Assembly (NCBI GenBank): GCA_036898135.1
Contig: CM072527.1
Coordinates: forward strand, 31,639,227-31,703,226
Length of the DNA stretch: 64,000 nucleotides
From: Oncomelania hupensis
Lineage: Eukaryota > Mollusca > Gastropoda > Littorinimorpha > Pomatiopsidae
Reading direction: 5' to 3'
Shown: positions 42,669 through 53,311 of the stretch, piece after piece
Layout: every line of letters starts with the position of its first letter
How positions within the stretch are numbered: position 1 is the stretch's first letter
Made by a program: the position numbers and the translations under genes
The notes under the pieces: generated by a model
What the model was told of the DNA's origin: nothing
The model's input: the letters and a program-made list of their open reading frames with translations, nothing else
The model's database searches: none

Positions 42669-43311
42669 CCCTTTCATTGCCACCAGGCACCTAGATATGC
42701 CATCCATACCTGTAAAATTGTTCCCAAATGCCCAGGTACTTTCGGTATGTGTACTTCTTTCGAAAGTTAAAGGGAAGATCAAATAAACTACCAGGCATAT
42801 TAGTCAAGTTGTGGCTGCTTCCCTTTGACCGTTAAACTTTGTTGATCCTCAATTTGTTTTATGTGTGAGGTTAAGCAAAATACAGTCTGCTAAAAACCGA
42901 GCTTCAGGTATCTACAGTGATATATAAATTGCTACATAAAAAAGTATTTTCTGTCAGAAATTTGAGATCTACCTTTTCTGATGTTTAGTAAACAACACCA
43001 CAACATTTTTCTGTGTTTTGAGTGGTCTTTTGGGTACTGGGTTTGTGTTTTTTGCGAAACGGTAATTTTTATGTTAAAAAAATTAAATTACTTCAATAAT
43101 TATAAAAATTATAATACTTATTACCAACAAAATCATTTTTTTTATATCATATTATAGCCAAATGTATAAGAAAAAAAAATGCAGAAAAATGTCAGATACC
43201 TAAATAAATAAAAGGACAGTGCACAGATAAGTGAACACCCTGAAAAAAAGTCAAATTTTGTCGTGGCGGATAGCAATTCAGAATTGCTTGTAGAATTCAG
43301 CAGTAAAGGGG
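42669..43311. mobile_element. piggyBac-like MITE, 643 bp
   Basis: TTAA on both sides (42665-42668, 43312-43315) and termini ccctttcattgcc and complement of gcagtaaagggg. The inverted repeat is short and imperfect. AT-rich interior without coding. Confidence 0.6.
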
Positions 43312-43412
43312 TTAAACTACCTCTTTCCAAGTCTGTATTATAGTATACGAAATGTCAATCTCTATGTATTATTTATGTATGTATTTTATTCTCATGTCTT
43401 TATTTCCTCCAG

Positions 43413-43574
43413 CGGCTGGAAGAAGGTCTAAAGGAAAAGGAGAAGGCTTGGAAAGACGCGTCCAATGAGCTGCAGCAGCTCGCCACCGACTTGGACAACG
43501 AGAAGAAACTGCGCGCCCGCTGTGAGAAAACCATCCAGGGTCTGATCACGTCTCTACACAACAAGGAGAAGGAG
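43413..43574 (+). CDS. CDK5RAP2: Exon 12, residues 341-394
   Basis: Acceptor tttcctccag, donor GAG|gtgaaa, 162 nt, phase 0. It encodes RLEEGLKEKEKAWKDASNEL, QQLATDLDNEKKLRARCEKT and IQGLITSLHNKEKE. The longest coding exon in the window and a strong coiled coil. Confidence 0.94.
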
Positions 43575-44017
43575 GTGAAAACTGGGTTATGCCGCTCTTT
43601 GTATAGAAGGTAGTCTGTACCAACCTCTTGACCGCCCCCGCATCGGGTCAATCCTCACACTTTCCCATGTGGACTGGTCCATCATACAACAGTTTTTTGG
43701 AGAAATGGCACAAAATAACACCCACCCACTTCAACCCAGGGAGGGGCAAGTCACTTCAAACAAAAACCAAGAACCAAACTTCCCTCCCAGCTCCCTACCC
43801 TCCATCCACACACTCACAAAGTCAACTGTCGCTCTCTCAGCATGTGACATCAATAGCGTTGCTGCCAAGGCCACAGTATAGACAAATGATGCCCCCAATG
43901 TATTTCTAACCACCATCACAACCAGCTTAGCTTATACAAGGCAAAGGTTTAAAAAAAAAAAGCGTTCTGTAACCTTTTGGTCATAGGACAGGGGGATGGG
44001 GGTAAGAAAGGAGCTTT

Positions 44018-44140
44018 TTCTCTGGGCCAGCTTAATGAGGGCGGTTCCTATCTCCTCTCCTTCGCTGCTTTACCTTCACCAGTTTTAAACCGAGCCAGGT
44101 ACCCGTTCACACAGCTAGGTGGATTGGAGTGTGTTTGTGT
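44018..44140 (-). repeat. SINE-like repeat S2, copy D (3' half)
   Basis: The plus strand shows ctgggccagcttaatgaggg, tcgctgctttaccttcacc and gccaggtacccgttcacaca. These are complements of the S2 3' half at 17868 and 34675. Confidence 0.75.
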
Positions 44141-44159
44141 TTGTTTTATTTATTTTTTT

Positions 44160-44285
44160 GGTTGTCGTCCGATGGTTGCTATGAGGTTTTCCAACTTTAT
44201 TCAGCAAATGCCAACAACTGCGTCTATATTACTTTTCCAAAGAAAAACTTTGAAAGCTATTGCTAGGCTCATTCTGAACATTTGA
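44160..44285 (+). repeat. Dispersed repeat S3, copy 2
   Basis: Contains gaggttttccaactttattc and cagcaaatgccaacaactgc, matching copies at 26955 and 59780. Confidence 0.65.
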
Positions 44286-44486
44286 TTAATAATAAACAAG
44301 TGATCCACTAAGTTCTCATGACTGCTACAACAATATCGACCAATGAAAACTATCATGATGCAAAGCTTTTTCTAGTAACAGCACAGAATCTAATCCAAGG
44401 TAAATATGCGCTATCACACTTTGTAAAATAAAATGTTGGTAACTATCGTGCGTGCCTCAATTGTAACCTTTTGTCGTTTGTGATAG

Positions 44487-44579
44487 GTGGCCAGCACCAA
44501 AGCCAAACTGACCAAGAGTGACACAGCACTAAAGACACTGAGGGCTGAACTGCATGAAGCAGAAATGGCCAACCACCAG
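44487..44579 (+). CDS. CDK5RAP2: Exon 13, residues 395-425
   Basis: Acceptor tttgtgatag, donor CAG|gtggga, 93 nt, phase 0. It encodes VASTKAKLTKSDTALKTLRA and ELHEAEMANHQ, coiled coil. Confidence 0.93.
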
Positions 44580-45619
44580 GTGGGATTTTTATTTTGTCAA
44601 TTTTACCCTTTATTTTGTTGGTAAATCTTGATACGGTGCACCCGTCTCCTCATGTTGCATTTGCTAGCATGATGGGTGTGTTGGTAATTTAGTTTGGTTT
44701 GGTTTGGTCATGTTTGGGTTTATTTTGTTTGCTTATATAATTGTGTGTGTATGTGCTTTGGATTGTTGTTGTGCATTTCCAGACTGCTAAGTGTGTTAAA
44801 TTATTTGTATTTGTACCTTCTCAGAGGTCGAGGTAGAGCTACGTTGTTATCCAGTCAGATGAGAACTAGACTGGATAATGGCAAGCGGATTGCGTGGGAC
44901 CTGCCTGCATATTGTGTATTTTAAAAATGTTGCCTGCAAATTTACTTTTTCAGCAATCTATATCAGTGCCTATTGTTCCTGTGATGTGTTGTTTGGTCTT
45001 TCAGATGAGGTAGCGATAACACATTGATGATGTAGTAATAGTTTTGCTTTGGGGTTCATTTACCTAAAAAGTTTGTTGTGAGTTTGTTATGAAGCTTTAG
45101 TTTAATAAAGCTCTTTGTATTTGCCACCAATGGAAACCTTTCGTTTTTTTTAAATATAAAACTGTTTGTCATCAAGGTATGAAATACAATTCTTTTTGGG
45201 CCCTCCTTATGCCGGATTTTGATTCATAGGGAACATTCTTTTGTCCATCACGCCTCCCTTGTTAATTTTTTTTTTCTAATGTTAGCTATTGCTGTTTTTT
45301 ACTTTAAAGGAAAACATTCTAATATTTAAATGTCTTTTTGTTTAAAAAAAAAAGCTCTAAAATGTAAATTGTTTTAAAGCCCCCCACTCCCTCCCCCCCT
45401 TCCCCCCTTTTAAGTATCGATTACCTATTTAGTATCTGTCTTCATAGACAGCAGTTTTGGTCTCATGATTCAGCAGTTTTGGGGAATTTTGTTGTCATCA
45501 TTTGTTGGCAATGGAAAGAGCAAGCATATAGTGTGACCCAGCTTGTGTTATTGTTGTTTTGCCACACGTAACCTTGTGTACCCATGGTTATGTTTGTCGT
45601 GTGCCTGTGGCCCTTTTAG
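44580..45619. other. Intron 13
   Basis: About 1.0 kb of T-rich sequence. No transposon ends or coding similarity are recognised. It holds a C/T-rich tract at about 45380-45410. Confidence 0.6.
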
Positions 45620-45715
45620 GACTCGTTGCAGCAGCTTCGGGACCAAGTGAACGACAGCGAGGCTAGCAACAGGCGCCTCAAAACGCAACTTGATCAGGCC
45701 AACGCAGAGGTGGAG
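45620..45715 (+). CDS. CDK5RAP2: Exon 14, residues 426-457
   Basis: Acceptor cccttttag, donor GAG|gtaacg, 96 nt, phase 0. It encodes DSLQQLRDQVNDSEASNRRL and KTQLDQANAEVE, coiled coil. Confidence 0.94.
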
Positions 45716-46014
45716 GTAACGAAAGCCATAGGGCATTGCTGCTTAGTTGTAACGTTAGGTGGTTTGGGCGTTTGCATACAGTTTTGGAGAAAAATGTGAA
45801 GCAAGTGTCATTGCAATGCATGCATTTTTGTGTGGTTAGAGAGGGTTTAAGTGTTTTCCACATCTGAGTTCATTTAAGCCAGTGGAAGTAAGGGATTTTG
45901 GATTGAAGTGAATAGTCTAACCCACTGCTGTTTGAAATGGTGTGTTGTGAGATGTAGACTTGCATAGTGTAGGACGGAATGTGTCATTACATTGGGCACG
46001 TCAGGCAGCTGGAT

Positions 46015-46085
46015 TTACATCCTGTGTCAGCATTGGACAGCTCTTGAGCTGCAAAAGCGCCGCATAAGAATGATTGATAATGATG
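46015..46085 (+). repeat. SINE-like repeat S1, fragment
   Basis: Contains cagctcttgagctgcaaaag and cgccgcataagaatgattga, a diverged S1 end in intron 14. Confidence 0.65.
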
Positions 46086-46228
46086 AATAATGTTTTCTGA
46101 AGCGCCGGTGCATGTGTTATCGCATTTTGAGATGATGTGTTTGAAAGGTTGGTAATAATACATGCAACCCATTCTTTAAATTTTGTAATCTTTGCAGGTT
46201 TTTGAATGTTTAGTAAGTTTGTCATGTA

Positions 46229-46817
46229 CAGGGTGGGCCAGTAAAATGTTACCACTTTTTAATTGTACTTAAGTTTTTACAATGAGAACGTTTTCGAAAA
46301 TGTTCTTCCCAGAAATGTCACGGAAGCACCATATTATCATTTGATACCAAAGGTTTCCGTTTCCCACTTTTTCACTCGTTCTGTACACAGTTTAATAATT
46401 GATGATATGCTCAATCCACGCTCCTCTTTGTATTACAGTTGCAACACACACATTGAAGTTTGTGATGACATTGCCACACATCTCAAGTGAGATTCTCAGA
46501 ATTTCCTGACGGATGTTGGTCTTCAGTGCCTCAATGGTCTGTGGGTTGTTGTAGTACACTCTCTCCTTCATGTTCCCCCATAGGAAGTAGTCTGCGGGAG
46601 AAAGATCAGGGGAGTAGGCAGGTCATGAGTTGTCTGTGAGCCATGAGATAAGTCTATCTCCAGGAAAGAATTGTTTGAGGAAATCCAGTGAAAATTTTGA
46701 TTATGTTTGGCATCAAATGATAATTTGGACATTTTTGTGAATAAAATTTTCAAAAACATTCTCCTTTAAAATAAACTTATTTACGATTAAAACGTAACCT
46801 TTTATTGGCCCACCTTG
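46229..46817 (-). mobile_element. mariner-like element relic, 589 bp
   Basis: Terminal inverted repeats cagggtgggccagtaaaa and the complement of ttttattggcccaccttg, flanked by TA. The minus strand between about 46680 and 46430 encodes the C-terminal end of a DDE transposase. The N-terminal half is deleted. Confidence 0.88.
46430..46690 (-). pseudogene. Mariner-like transposase C-terminus
   Basis: Minus-strand translation contains YSPDLSPADYFLWGNMKERV, then YYNNPQTIEALKTNIRQEI. The PDLSPADYFLWGxxKxxVY block with the final catalytic Asp region is typical of IS630/Tc1/mariner transposases. A stop lies just upstream of the block (DNS*PAYSPD). Confidence 0.85.
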
Positions 46818-47236
46818 TATGTATTTTGTGGTTGCAATGCATGGAATTTGAAGTAATGACTGACCATAAACGTCCTTTGCAGGGTTGGGAAAGTTTCATA
46901 ATTTTATCATGTATGTATTCCTTGGTTGCATGGGACTTGAAATAACGACTGAAATGGACAGTGACAGTCCATTGTAGTAGGCTTGTCAATGAATGACTAT
47001 CACAGTAGTAATGCATTGCTCTTCCATTGACTTTTCAATCAGCTGGTTTAACTGTAACAAAAGATTTACCACCACCCCCCACAAAGATACTTAACAGTGT
47101 TTTAATCTCTACTTTGCGTTCCCAGGCTGTTGTTCCATTACGCCCTGATTTGTCTCTTTTTGGAGATCATGTTCTACGAGTGTGGTGTAATATGTCTTGC
47201 TAATGGTACTTTGTTTGGTGTGTATGTGTGTGACAG

Positions 47237-47341
47237 AACATGATCAGGTCTCTGGGCAAGAAAGAGGGAGAGCTAGCAGGCTTCAAAGAACAGCTGGACA
47301 GAGCCAACATGGCACTCAAAAGCAGCGAGGAAGCGCTGGAG
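47237..47341 (+). CDS. CDK5RAP2: Exon 15, residues 458-492
   Basis: Acceptor tgtgtgacag, donor GAG|gtgcgt, 105 nt, phase 0. It encodes NMIRSLGKKEGELAGFKEQL and DRANMALKSSEEALE, 35 residues, exactly five heptads. Confidence 0.94.
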
Positions 47342-47374
47342 GTGCGTACTGCGCTGGTAATGGGTCCCTTAACC

Positions 47375-47500
47375 CCAGCCTTGGTCCGCCAGGGTTGTGC
47401 TCAATTGTCTTGGGCGCCTCAGGCTTCGTGTTAGATTCTGTACCAGCCAAAGCCTTGAGCCCAGAAAAGCGCTGTATGGGAAGGATTCAAGTACTAATAA
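47375..47500 (+). repeat. SINE-like repeat S1, fragment
   Basis: Shares cagggttgtgctcaattgtc, gggcgcctcaggc and ccagaaaagcgctgtatggg (in complement) with the longest S1 copy at 24872. It lies in opposite orientation to that copy, in intron 15. Confidence 0.7.
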
Positions 47501-47879
47501 ATACTTTGACGCTTAACATTCTGCAGGCGTGGCACTCTACACATCTCCCTTCCACCAGCCTGCGATCATGCCATTGAGATATTTATGCGCTTTATAAATT
47601 ATTCATTCATACATTTGTCCTCTGACGGTGGTTATATTTAATTCAACAGTTGCACCGAAGTTAACTTCTATATGTTGTCAGCTATTTCAGGCTGTTGAAT
47701 GCTTTGTTGTTATCTTTAGTTTGTTTTGCATTTTTGCCAATCTAGTTGTTGGCCCAGTGCCAGAAAGTAGGTATTGATGTAGAGGCCTAGAGTTATGTTT
47801 GGATCAGGCGGACAAATATTTTAAATAATTTTATACTACTACTAAGAATCATAAATGTTTGTTTTTTATTGGTATGCAG

Positions 47880-47954
47880 GGTCTTCAGGAACAGCTAGAG
47901 AAAGAGCGAGGACAGGCTCACCATCGCTTTGACAGTCAGGCGCAGGAATATCAG
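47880..47954 (+). CDS. CDK5RAP2: Exon 16, residues 493-517
   Basis: Acceptor ggtatgcag, donor CAG|gtgatg, 75 nt, phase 0. It encodes GLQEQLEKERGQAHHRFDSQ and AQEYQ. The donor lies at the edge of a GATGAT microsatellite and is weak at +4 to +6. Confidence 0.9.
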
Positions 47955-48060
47955 GTGATGATGATGATGATGGCAACTGGTAACTGATGATGATGATGGC
48001 AACTGGTATCAGGCTATGATCAGGTGATGATGATGATGATGATGGCGATGATGGTAACTG
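47955..48060. repeat. (GAT)n microsatellite touching exon 16 donor
   Basis: Interrupted GAT arrays separated by ggcaactgg. The block caggtgatgatgatgatgat recurs at about 48019 and offers a second, cryptic donor of the same sequence. Confidence 0.9.
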
Positions 48061-48339
48061 GCTAATAAACTCCGGATGTTCTTTGCATAGGATATGCTGG
48101 TGGCGCATGGTGCAGCTAACAGTAGGGGTGAAACAAATGTGAATACATTGTGGTCAAAAAGCAGGCTGAATGAATGGATATAGGAGTAAAGAAGCCTGTT
48201 TGATGATATAGTTTAATCACACATTTTGAGAGCAGGGAGTTGGGGGTGGATGAGGGGTGGCTGGAGTCAAGGGGGTGGGGACACTTTACACGTTTTAGAA
48301 AACCAAAGTTCTTGTATTTTAATGTTACCTCTATTTGAA

Positions 48340-48425
48340 GAAGAGGAACTGGGCACTGCCCACACTAAGCTGGCCCAGAGAAAAGTGGTCCCAAATGCCT
48401 TTCAACAGGGACACCACCATCACCT
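48340..48425 (+). repeat. SINE-like repeat S2, copy E fragment
   Basis: Contains gggcactgcccacactaagc and tggcccagagaaaagtggtc, matching the 3' end of the S2 copy at 50775. Confidence 0.65.
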
Positions 48426-48684
48426 CGGCTCGAGTGATACCATGTTATTAGTATTTGTTAAAAAATTCTGCTCGCAATGTTCACCTCAAAATTTGGTAGG
48501 GTGAAGGCAGATATAGATTGTTCAATATTTCTTTTCATAACTGTTGACAGTGGTAAGTAACATTGTTTAATAGGAGCATTTAGAGGTCAACATTTGCTGG
48601 TGTGGGAATCCTTTTTATCAACCAGCTTTTTTTGGTGTTTTCTTGGTATCGTCTCGGGCTTATTATGACGTGTTGGATTTGTAG

Positions 48685-48816
48685 CGTACGTTGGAGGACT
48701 ACATGCTCCAGCTGGAAGGCAAGGATGGGTTGCTGGCCCACATGACGACCCAGCTGAGAGCCAAGGACCAGCAGCTGACCTCTCTGATGGATCTTCTCAC
48801 TGACGAGACCAACAAG
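48685..48816 (+). CDS. CDK5RAP2: Exon 17, residues 518-561
   Basis: Acceptor ggatttgtag, donor AAG|gtgcag, 132 nt, phase 0. It encodes RTLEDYMLQLEGKDGLLAHM, TTQLRAKDQQLTSLMDLLTD and ETNK, a coiled coil with the LxxYxxQLExKDxLL pattern that recurs in the family. Confidence 0.94.
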
Positions 48817-49335
48817 GTGCAGTCAGAGTTGTTAAAACTGGTTGTTAAAACTGTACGACCACCGGGTGTATGGAAGAATAGTGTGTATGTGTGTTCCTAG
48901 GGTAGAACTGACACAGGATTACTTTGGGTTCAGCGATGGATCGTCGCGCCTTCCCAGCTTATTGAGATTTCTATTGTTGGTGTTTTACTTCTGCTTTCAC
49001 AATTGTTTTGTTACTGTTCCGTTTAAGTGTGGTGAAATGCAGTTATTTCCTGTAGGCTCTACATGTTAAATTTGTAAATACTTACATGCTGCCACCATTG
49101 TAATTGCTCAGTGTAAAACAAATTGAGGGGTGTTGTATTGTGTTGCATAGTATTGGACAGGTTTGCATTGTATTGGGTAGGCCTGCTCAACAGCTGCTGT
49201 GCTGAGACTGTGAGGAGGTAAACCTTGACCAGTGTCCTCTGTGCTGTGTGTGCATGGATGGGTTGTGTTGGCGTATGGTGGAAAGCTGTCTGTGTGCCTG
49301 TGCATGGCTGTGATCAGCTGTACTATGTTTTGCAG

Positions 49336-49398
49336 GGACAGAAGGCTCTGTTGCAGAGGCTGGAAGACGATCTCAACAAATCCAGCTCCGCATCTCAG
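49336..49398 (+). CDS. CDK5RAP2: Exon 18, residues 562-582
   Basis: Acceptor gttttgcag, donor CAG|gttagt, 63 nt, phase 0. It encodes GQKALLQRLEDDLNKSSSAS and Q, three heptads. The Ser-rich end may be flexible. Confidence 0.92.
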
Positions 49399-49580
49399 GT
49401 TAGTGTTGACAGTATGACCAGTGGGGCAGAAATCTGGCAGCTTCCTCTGAATTGGGTAATGGCACCGTTCATCGCAGAACCCATTTGTGTGTTGTGGGTC
49501 TCTGTGGACACAATGTTTTGTTAAGCAACGCCAAGTGCAGTGAGTGCTTGGAAGGCTGACTATCCCAGAAAAAACAAAGA

Positions 49581-49674
49581 AATAATAATAATAATGAATA
49601 ACATTTATATAGCGCAAAACTCACAAAGACTCATTGCGCATACACACGCATTCACTCGCAATGTACAAAAGGAT

Positions 49675-49719
<45 letters not shown>

Positions 49720-50295
49720 GTACATCTACTGACAACGAAACACAACTATTGTTATGTTACACATAAGACTCCCTATAAGATGAAAGAGGTGTGGGATGGG
49801 GAGGGAGGATGCAAGTAAGTCAATCAAAAGCTAAGCGAAAAAGGTATGTTTTTAGTTGGGCTTTAAATATATAAATATCTTCCAAGTTCCTCATACTGAC
49901 AGGAAGTGCGTTCCAGAGAGATGGAGCAATGAAACTGAAACCACGCTCGCCAACAGTTTTCAGGTTTCGACGCAGATCTTTCAACAGCTTTTATGCGGAA
50001 GATCGGAGAATGCGGGCTGTCCAGTAGGCTACAAGTTAGTTGGAAAGATAGGCTGGGAGAGTTCCTTCAAAGAAACAGAAGGCAAAAACAGATCTTATAC
50101 TGGAGGCAGAATTTTACACGCAGCCAGTGAAGTTTCTGAAGCAATGGCAGATATGGTCTCTTTCTCTTTCTCAATTCGAGCCATGCTGCGCTGTTTTGTA
50201 CGCTTTGGAGACGATTTATCTGTTCTGCTGGTAGACCCAGCAATGTCGAAATGCAAAAATCCAGACATGATGTGATGAAAGCGTTAACCAATTTC
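49581..50295 (-). mobile_element. CR1/L2-type LINE 3' fragment
   Basis: Minus-strand coding starts VNAFITSCLDFCISTLLGLP, then LQSVQNSAAWLELRKRKRP and LLQKLHWLRVKFCLQYKIC, the C-terminal region after RT in CR1/L2 elements. Further down in another frame come SLWNALPVSMRNLEDIYIFK-type residues. It ends with tatatagcgc and an (ATT)n tail at 49581-49600. It has several frameshifts. It also contains a (TA)n run at about 49680-49708. Confidence 0.85.
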
Positions 50296-50548
50296 GCGAA
50301 ACTAGCTCACAATGCAACCCCAATCTACACAGCTGGGAATGACAACTTTGCTCGCTTTGGAAGCGGGGAAGCTCGACTACATTCCAAGATTTTCACTGCA
50401 GAGAAAATGAACACCCACTAACCTGGAGTCAAGGATTTGTCCAGCTCTTCAACGATGAGGTTGAGAGCCTCAGTGACAAACTTGTCATGGCGATCATCTT
50501 TCTGATGTACTTAGCCCAGCACACTCACCAGTTTGGAGTAGACCATCT

Positions 50549-50549
<1 letters not shown>

Positions 50550-50599
<50 letters not shown>

Positions 50600-50600
50600 C
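50550..50600. repeat. (AAT)n microsatellite
   Basis: About sixteen AAT units in intron 18, which may be the tail of a further retroelement. Confidence 0.93.
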
Positions 50601-50774
50601 TGATGGCTGGAAATGAATAGACAGCTAATTTCACAATACTATAGTGAGTTTATGTTGATTTTAAAATAAAAAAATCTCCTGTGGGTGCCTTACTGGATAA
50701 ATGGATCTGCAACTGACCTAAAACACCGATTTGTCCAAAAGATTGCAATCACACCTGCTCCCCTTTTAACAAAC

Positions 50775-50890
50775 ATTTACTAGGCAGCGAGGGAGAAGAA
50801 ATGGGCACCGCAATAATTAAGCTGTCCCAGAGAAAAGGGAGATCTCGAACACCTTTCTCTTTTGCCATCAACCGAAAGGTTTTTGGGAAT
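50775..50890 (+). repeat. SINE-like repeat S2, copy F (3' part)
   Basis: Contains aggcagcgagggagaagaaa, tgggcaccgcaataattaag and ctgtcccagagaaaaggg, shared with the copies at 17868, 34675, 44018 and 48340. Confidence 0.7.
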
Positions 50891-51394
50891 ACCTTTACCG
50901 TTACCTGTTGTGTAGTACATGGGTGTGACTTAAAAGTACTGGTCCTGTGAACAAAGACTGATAATAATCCTGGCTGTGACTACATACTGTCATTGCACAA
51001 TGCAATTTAGTCTGCTTTCGTTGTTTTACATGCACAGATTTTACAATAAAATATAGATTCCCATTGCGTCTGCTAATAGTGATTTCCCTGCCTTAGCACC
51101 ACATGTTACATGTGAGTGTATGTGAGAGTGTATGAAACATGTGAGCATGTATGTTTGGTAGAGATTTACTTGTTTTGAACCTGGTTGGTGATTTGGATCA
51201 AAAGCGCCTATATAGCTTCTCTTATTATTATCATTATTGTTATTACTATTATTATTATTATTATTATTGTATTTCTATATTTTTTTTAAAAATTGTTATT
51301 ATTATTTTTTGCTTGGCAACAATTGAACAATATCACCATGGTGATTGTTATTTGACAATGATTTTTCATTATCACCACTCTTTGTTGTGAACAG

Positions 51395-51532
51395 TCTGCT
51401 CTGGAAGAGAAGCAGGCAGAGGTGGACAGGAAGGGGAGAGAACTGCGAGAGGCACGTCAAGCTCTGCAGAGCCAGCTCCGGGAATTGGAGGACGCCAACC
51501 AACACTTGCTCAAAACACAGCAACAGCTGGAG
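51395..51532 (+). CDS. CDK5RAP2: Exon 19, residues 583-628
   Basis: Acceptor gtgaacag, donor GAG|gtgtgg, 138 nt, phase 0. It encodes SALEEKQAEVDRKGRELREA, RQALQSQLRELEDANQHLLK and TQQQLE. The donor is poor at +4 to +6 and lies 17 bp before a long (CTT)n run. Confidence 0.93.
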
Positions 51533-51548
51533 GTGTGGAGAAGCTGAT

Positions 51549-51692
51549 TTTCTTCTTCTTCTTCTTCTTCTTCTTCTTCTTCTTCTTCTTCTTCTTCTTC
51601 TTCTTCTTCTCCTTCTTTTTCTTCTTCTTCTTCTTTTTCTTCTTCTCCTTCTTCTTCTTCCTCTTCTCTTCCTCCTCCTCCTATTCTTCTTC
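51549..51692. repeat. (CTT)n pyrimidine tract
   Basis: About 140 bp of CTT/TTC with interruptions, immediately downstream of exon 19. Leu-rich and Glu-rich open frames here are artefacts. Confidence 0.96.
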
Positions 51693-51729
51693 TTGGGCTG
51701 GGGGAGGATAAAGGGAGGGATTTAGTGCT

Positions 51730-51850
51730 TGCTGGTGTAAGTGGCACTCACCTGTCTGGCACATGAGGATCAGGATCTTTAAAGTCGGTGCGATTGAATG
51801 TGTTCGTGCATGGACTAGACCTTGGTTTACTATAGTCCAAAGCAATACGG
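51730..51850 (-). repeat. SINE-like repeat S1, internal fragment
   Basis: Shares cactcacctgtctggcacat, atcaggatctttaaagtcgg and tagaccttggtttac with the S1 copy at 24872-25262 (same orientation). Confidence 0.75.
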
Positions 51851-52194
51851 GACAGTGGCCTGCACATAGGGTGGCGTTATGTGTTCAGCACTCCAGACTA
51901 TAATCCTTGACATTTGGAACCTCTACCTGCAATGTTATTGCTCAAATTTCAATGCCTAAATTGTTTTGCCGGCACTTTCTTCACTGAGGCTCCCTTCCCA
52001 TCCTCCCACCCCCATTTGTACTATTTTACAGCAGACTTCTTTTGCACCTAAAAATATAAAAATATTGGGTCATATAAGGAGCTTTACTGGACCTATACCG
52101 AAGATTTTGTAGTTTTTTTAAATTGATTTGTTATTGTTGGTAAAAGAACATTGGAATGTTGTTTGTTATTATGACTTTTATGAATGTTTTGCAG

Positions 52195-52278
52195 AAAGCG
52201 GAGATGAAGTACCGACATCAAGGGGAGGCAATGGCTCAGCTGTCCGCTGCGTTGACAAGAGCACAGAACTCACTGGAG
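52195..52278 (+). CDS. CDK5RAP2: Exon 20, residues 629-656
   Basis: Acceptor gttttgcag, donor GAG|gtaact, 84 nt, phase 0. It encodes KAEMKYRHQGEAMAQLSAAL and TRAQNSLE, four heptads. Confidence 0.94.
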
Positions 52279-52401
52279 GTAACTCTCTGCCGTTTTGTTG
52301 CTTTTGATCATGGATTTTGTGGTTATCGTATTGCCCGATTTCCATTCGGCAATTTTTCATATTCCACGCCTAAGATGCGAATAGCATTTATGTAATGAGT
52401 T

Positions 52402-52826
52402 CAGAGGTGCCAACCAGTACAGATTGACCGTATTTAATTCCGGCGAAGTGAATTAAATACGGAAATACGGTAGCTTTTATAAAAATACGGAGGAGAAGTT
52501 GCCGATCGTTTATCTTTGCCAGCGGTGCTTCTGCACCGGTTTCTGGTCTCATAATAGTACTCCTGCACTCACTGAACGTCGCTGTGTTCAACAAGCTGAT
52601 TTTCATGGGGATTTTAGAGTAAAACAAGTGTGATGTTCATCAAGCTGATTTTCATCATGATTTTAGAGGACTGAAAATAGTCTGCTGTTTTAGAGGGAAG
52701 CCTGTCGTTACTTTATAGTGTCGTAGGCTGGGTTTTGCAAGGAAAAAAAATACTGACAAGTGTTAAAAAATACTGACAAACGGGACCGGAAATACTGACA
52801 AGAAGATTAGAGGGTTGGCACCTCTG
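52402..52826. mobile_element. hAT-type MITE, CAGAGGTGCC family, 425 bp
   Basis: Terminal inverted repeats cagaggtgccaacc and ggttggcacctctg, flanks tgagtt and cgagtt (5 of 6 bp). Both ends match the larger element at 19943-21330; the coding middle is deleted. Confidence 0.92.
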
Positions 52827-52989
52827 CGAGTTCTTCGATTGGTGAAAAAAAAGAGGAATATAAGACTAGAGGAGAAAGAAAGTGTGTGAACGACCACTTC
52901 AATTTCTTTCTAATAATATCAAAAATCTTTTCTTCATAATTATTTATTCAGCACGCACGCAAACTAAATGCACTCATACATCCACCTAC

Positions 52990-52997
52990 CAACCTAT

Positions 52998-53030
<33 letters not shown>
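52990..53030. repeat. (CA)n microsatellite
   Basis: About fifteen CA units in intron 20. Confidence 0.93.
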
Positions 53031-53033
<3 letters not shown>

Positions 53034-53311
53034 GCACATGCACAGAGTAAAGAAAAATGAAGATAAATGAAGATCATAAAGTGACACATGAATGGCATTT
53101 TCAACCAAATTTGTCCAGTACAAAACAATGACAATTTTATTCATATATTCATCTGCGCTTTGTTCTAAACGTAGGCCTAGTGTTGGTTGCCCATGTGTTA
53201 GTAAAGTGCAGTTTGAAGTAATTGTATGTTTGATTTAGAGTTTGGTATTGCTGAGAATACATCTTGAAATAAGTGCATTGGACAACGGTGAATGTTCATC
53301 TGTATATGGTA

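Noticed and set aside
51345..51747. Leu-rich and Glu-rich open frames
   Set aside because: Translations of the (CTT)n tract after exon 19.
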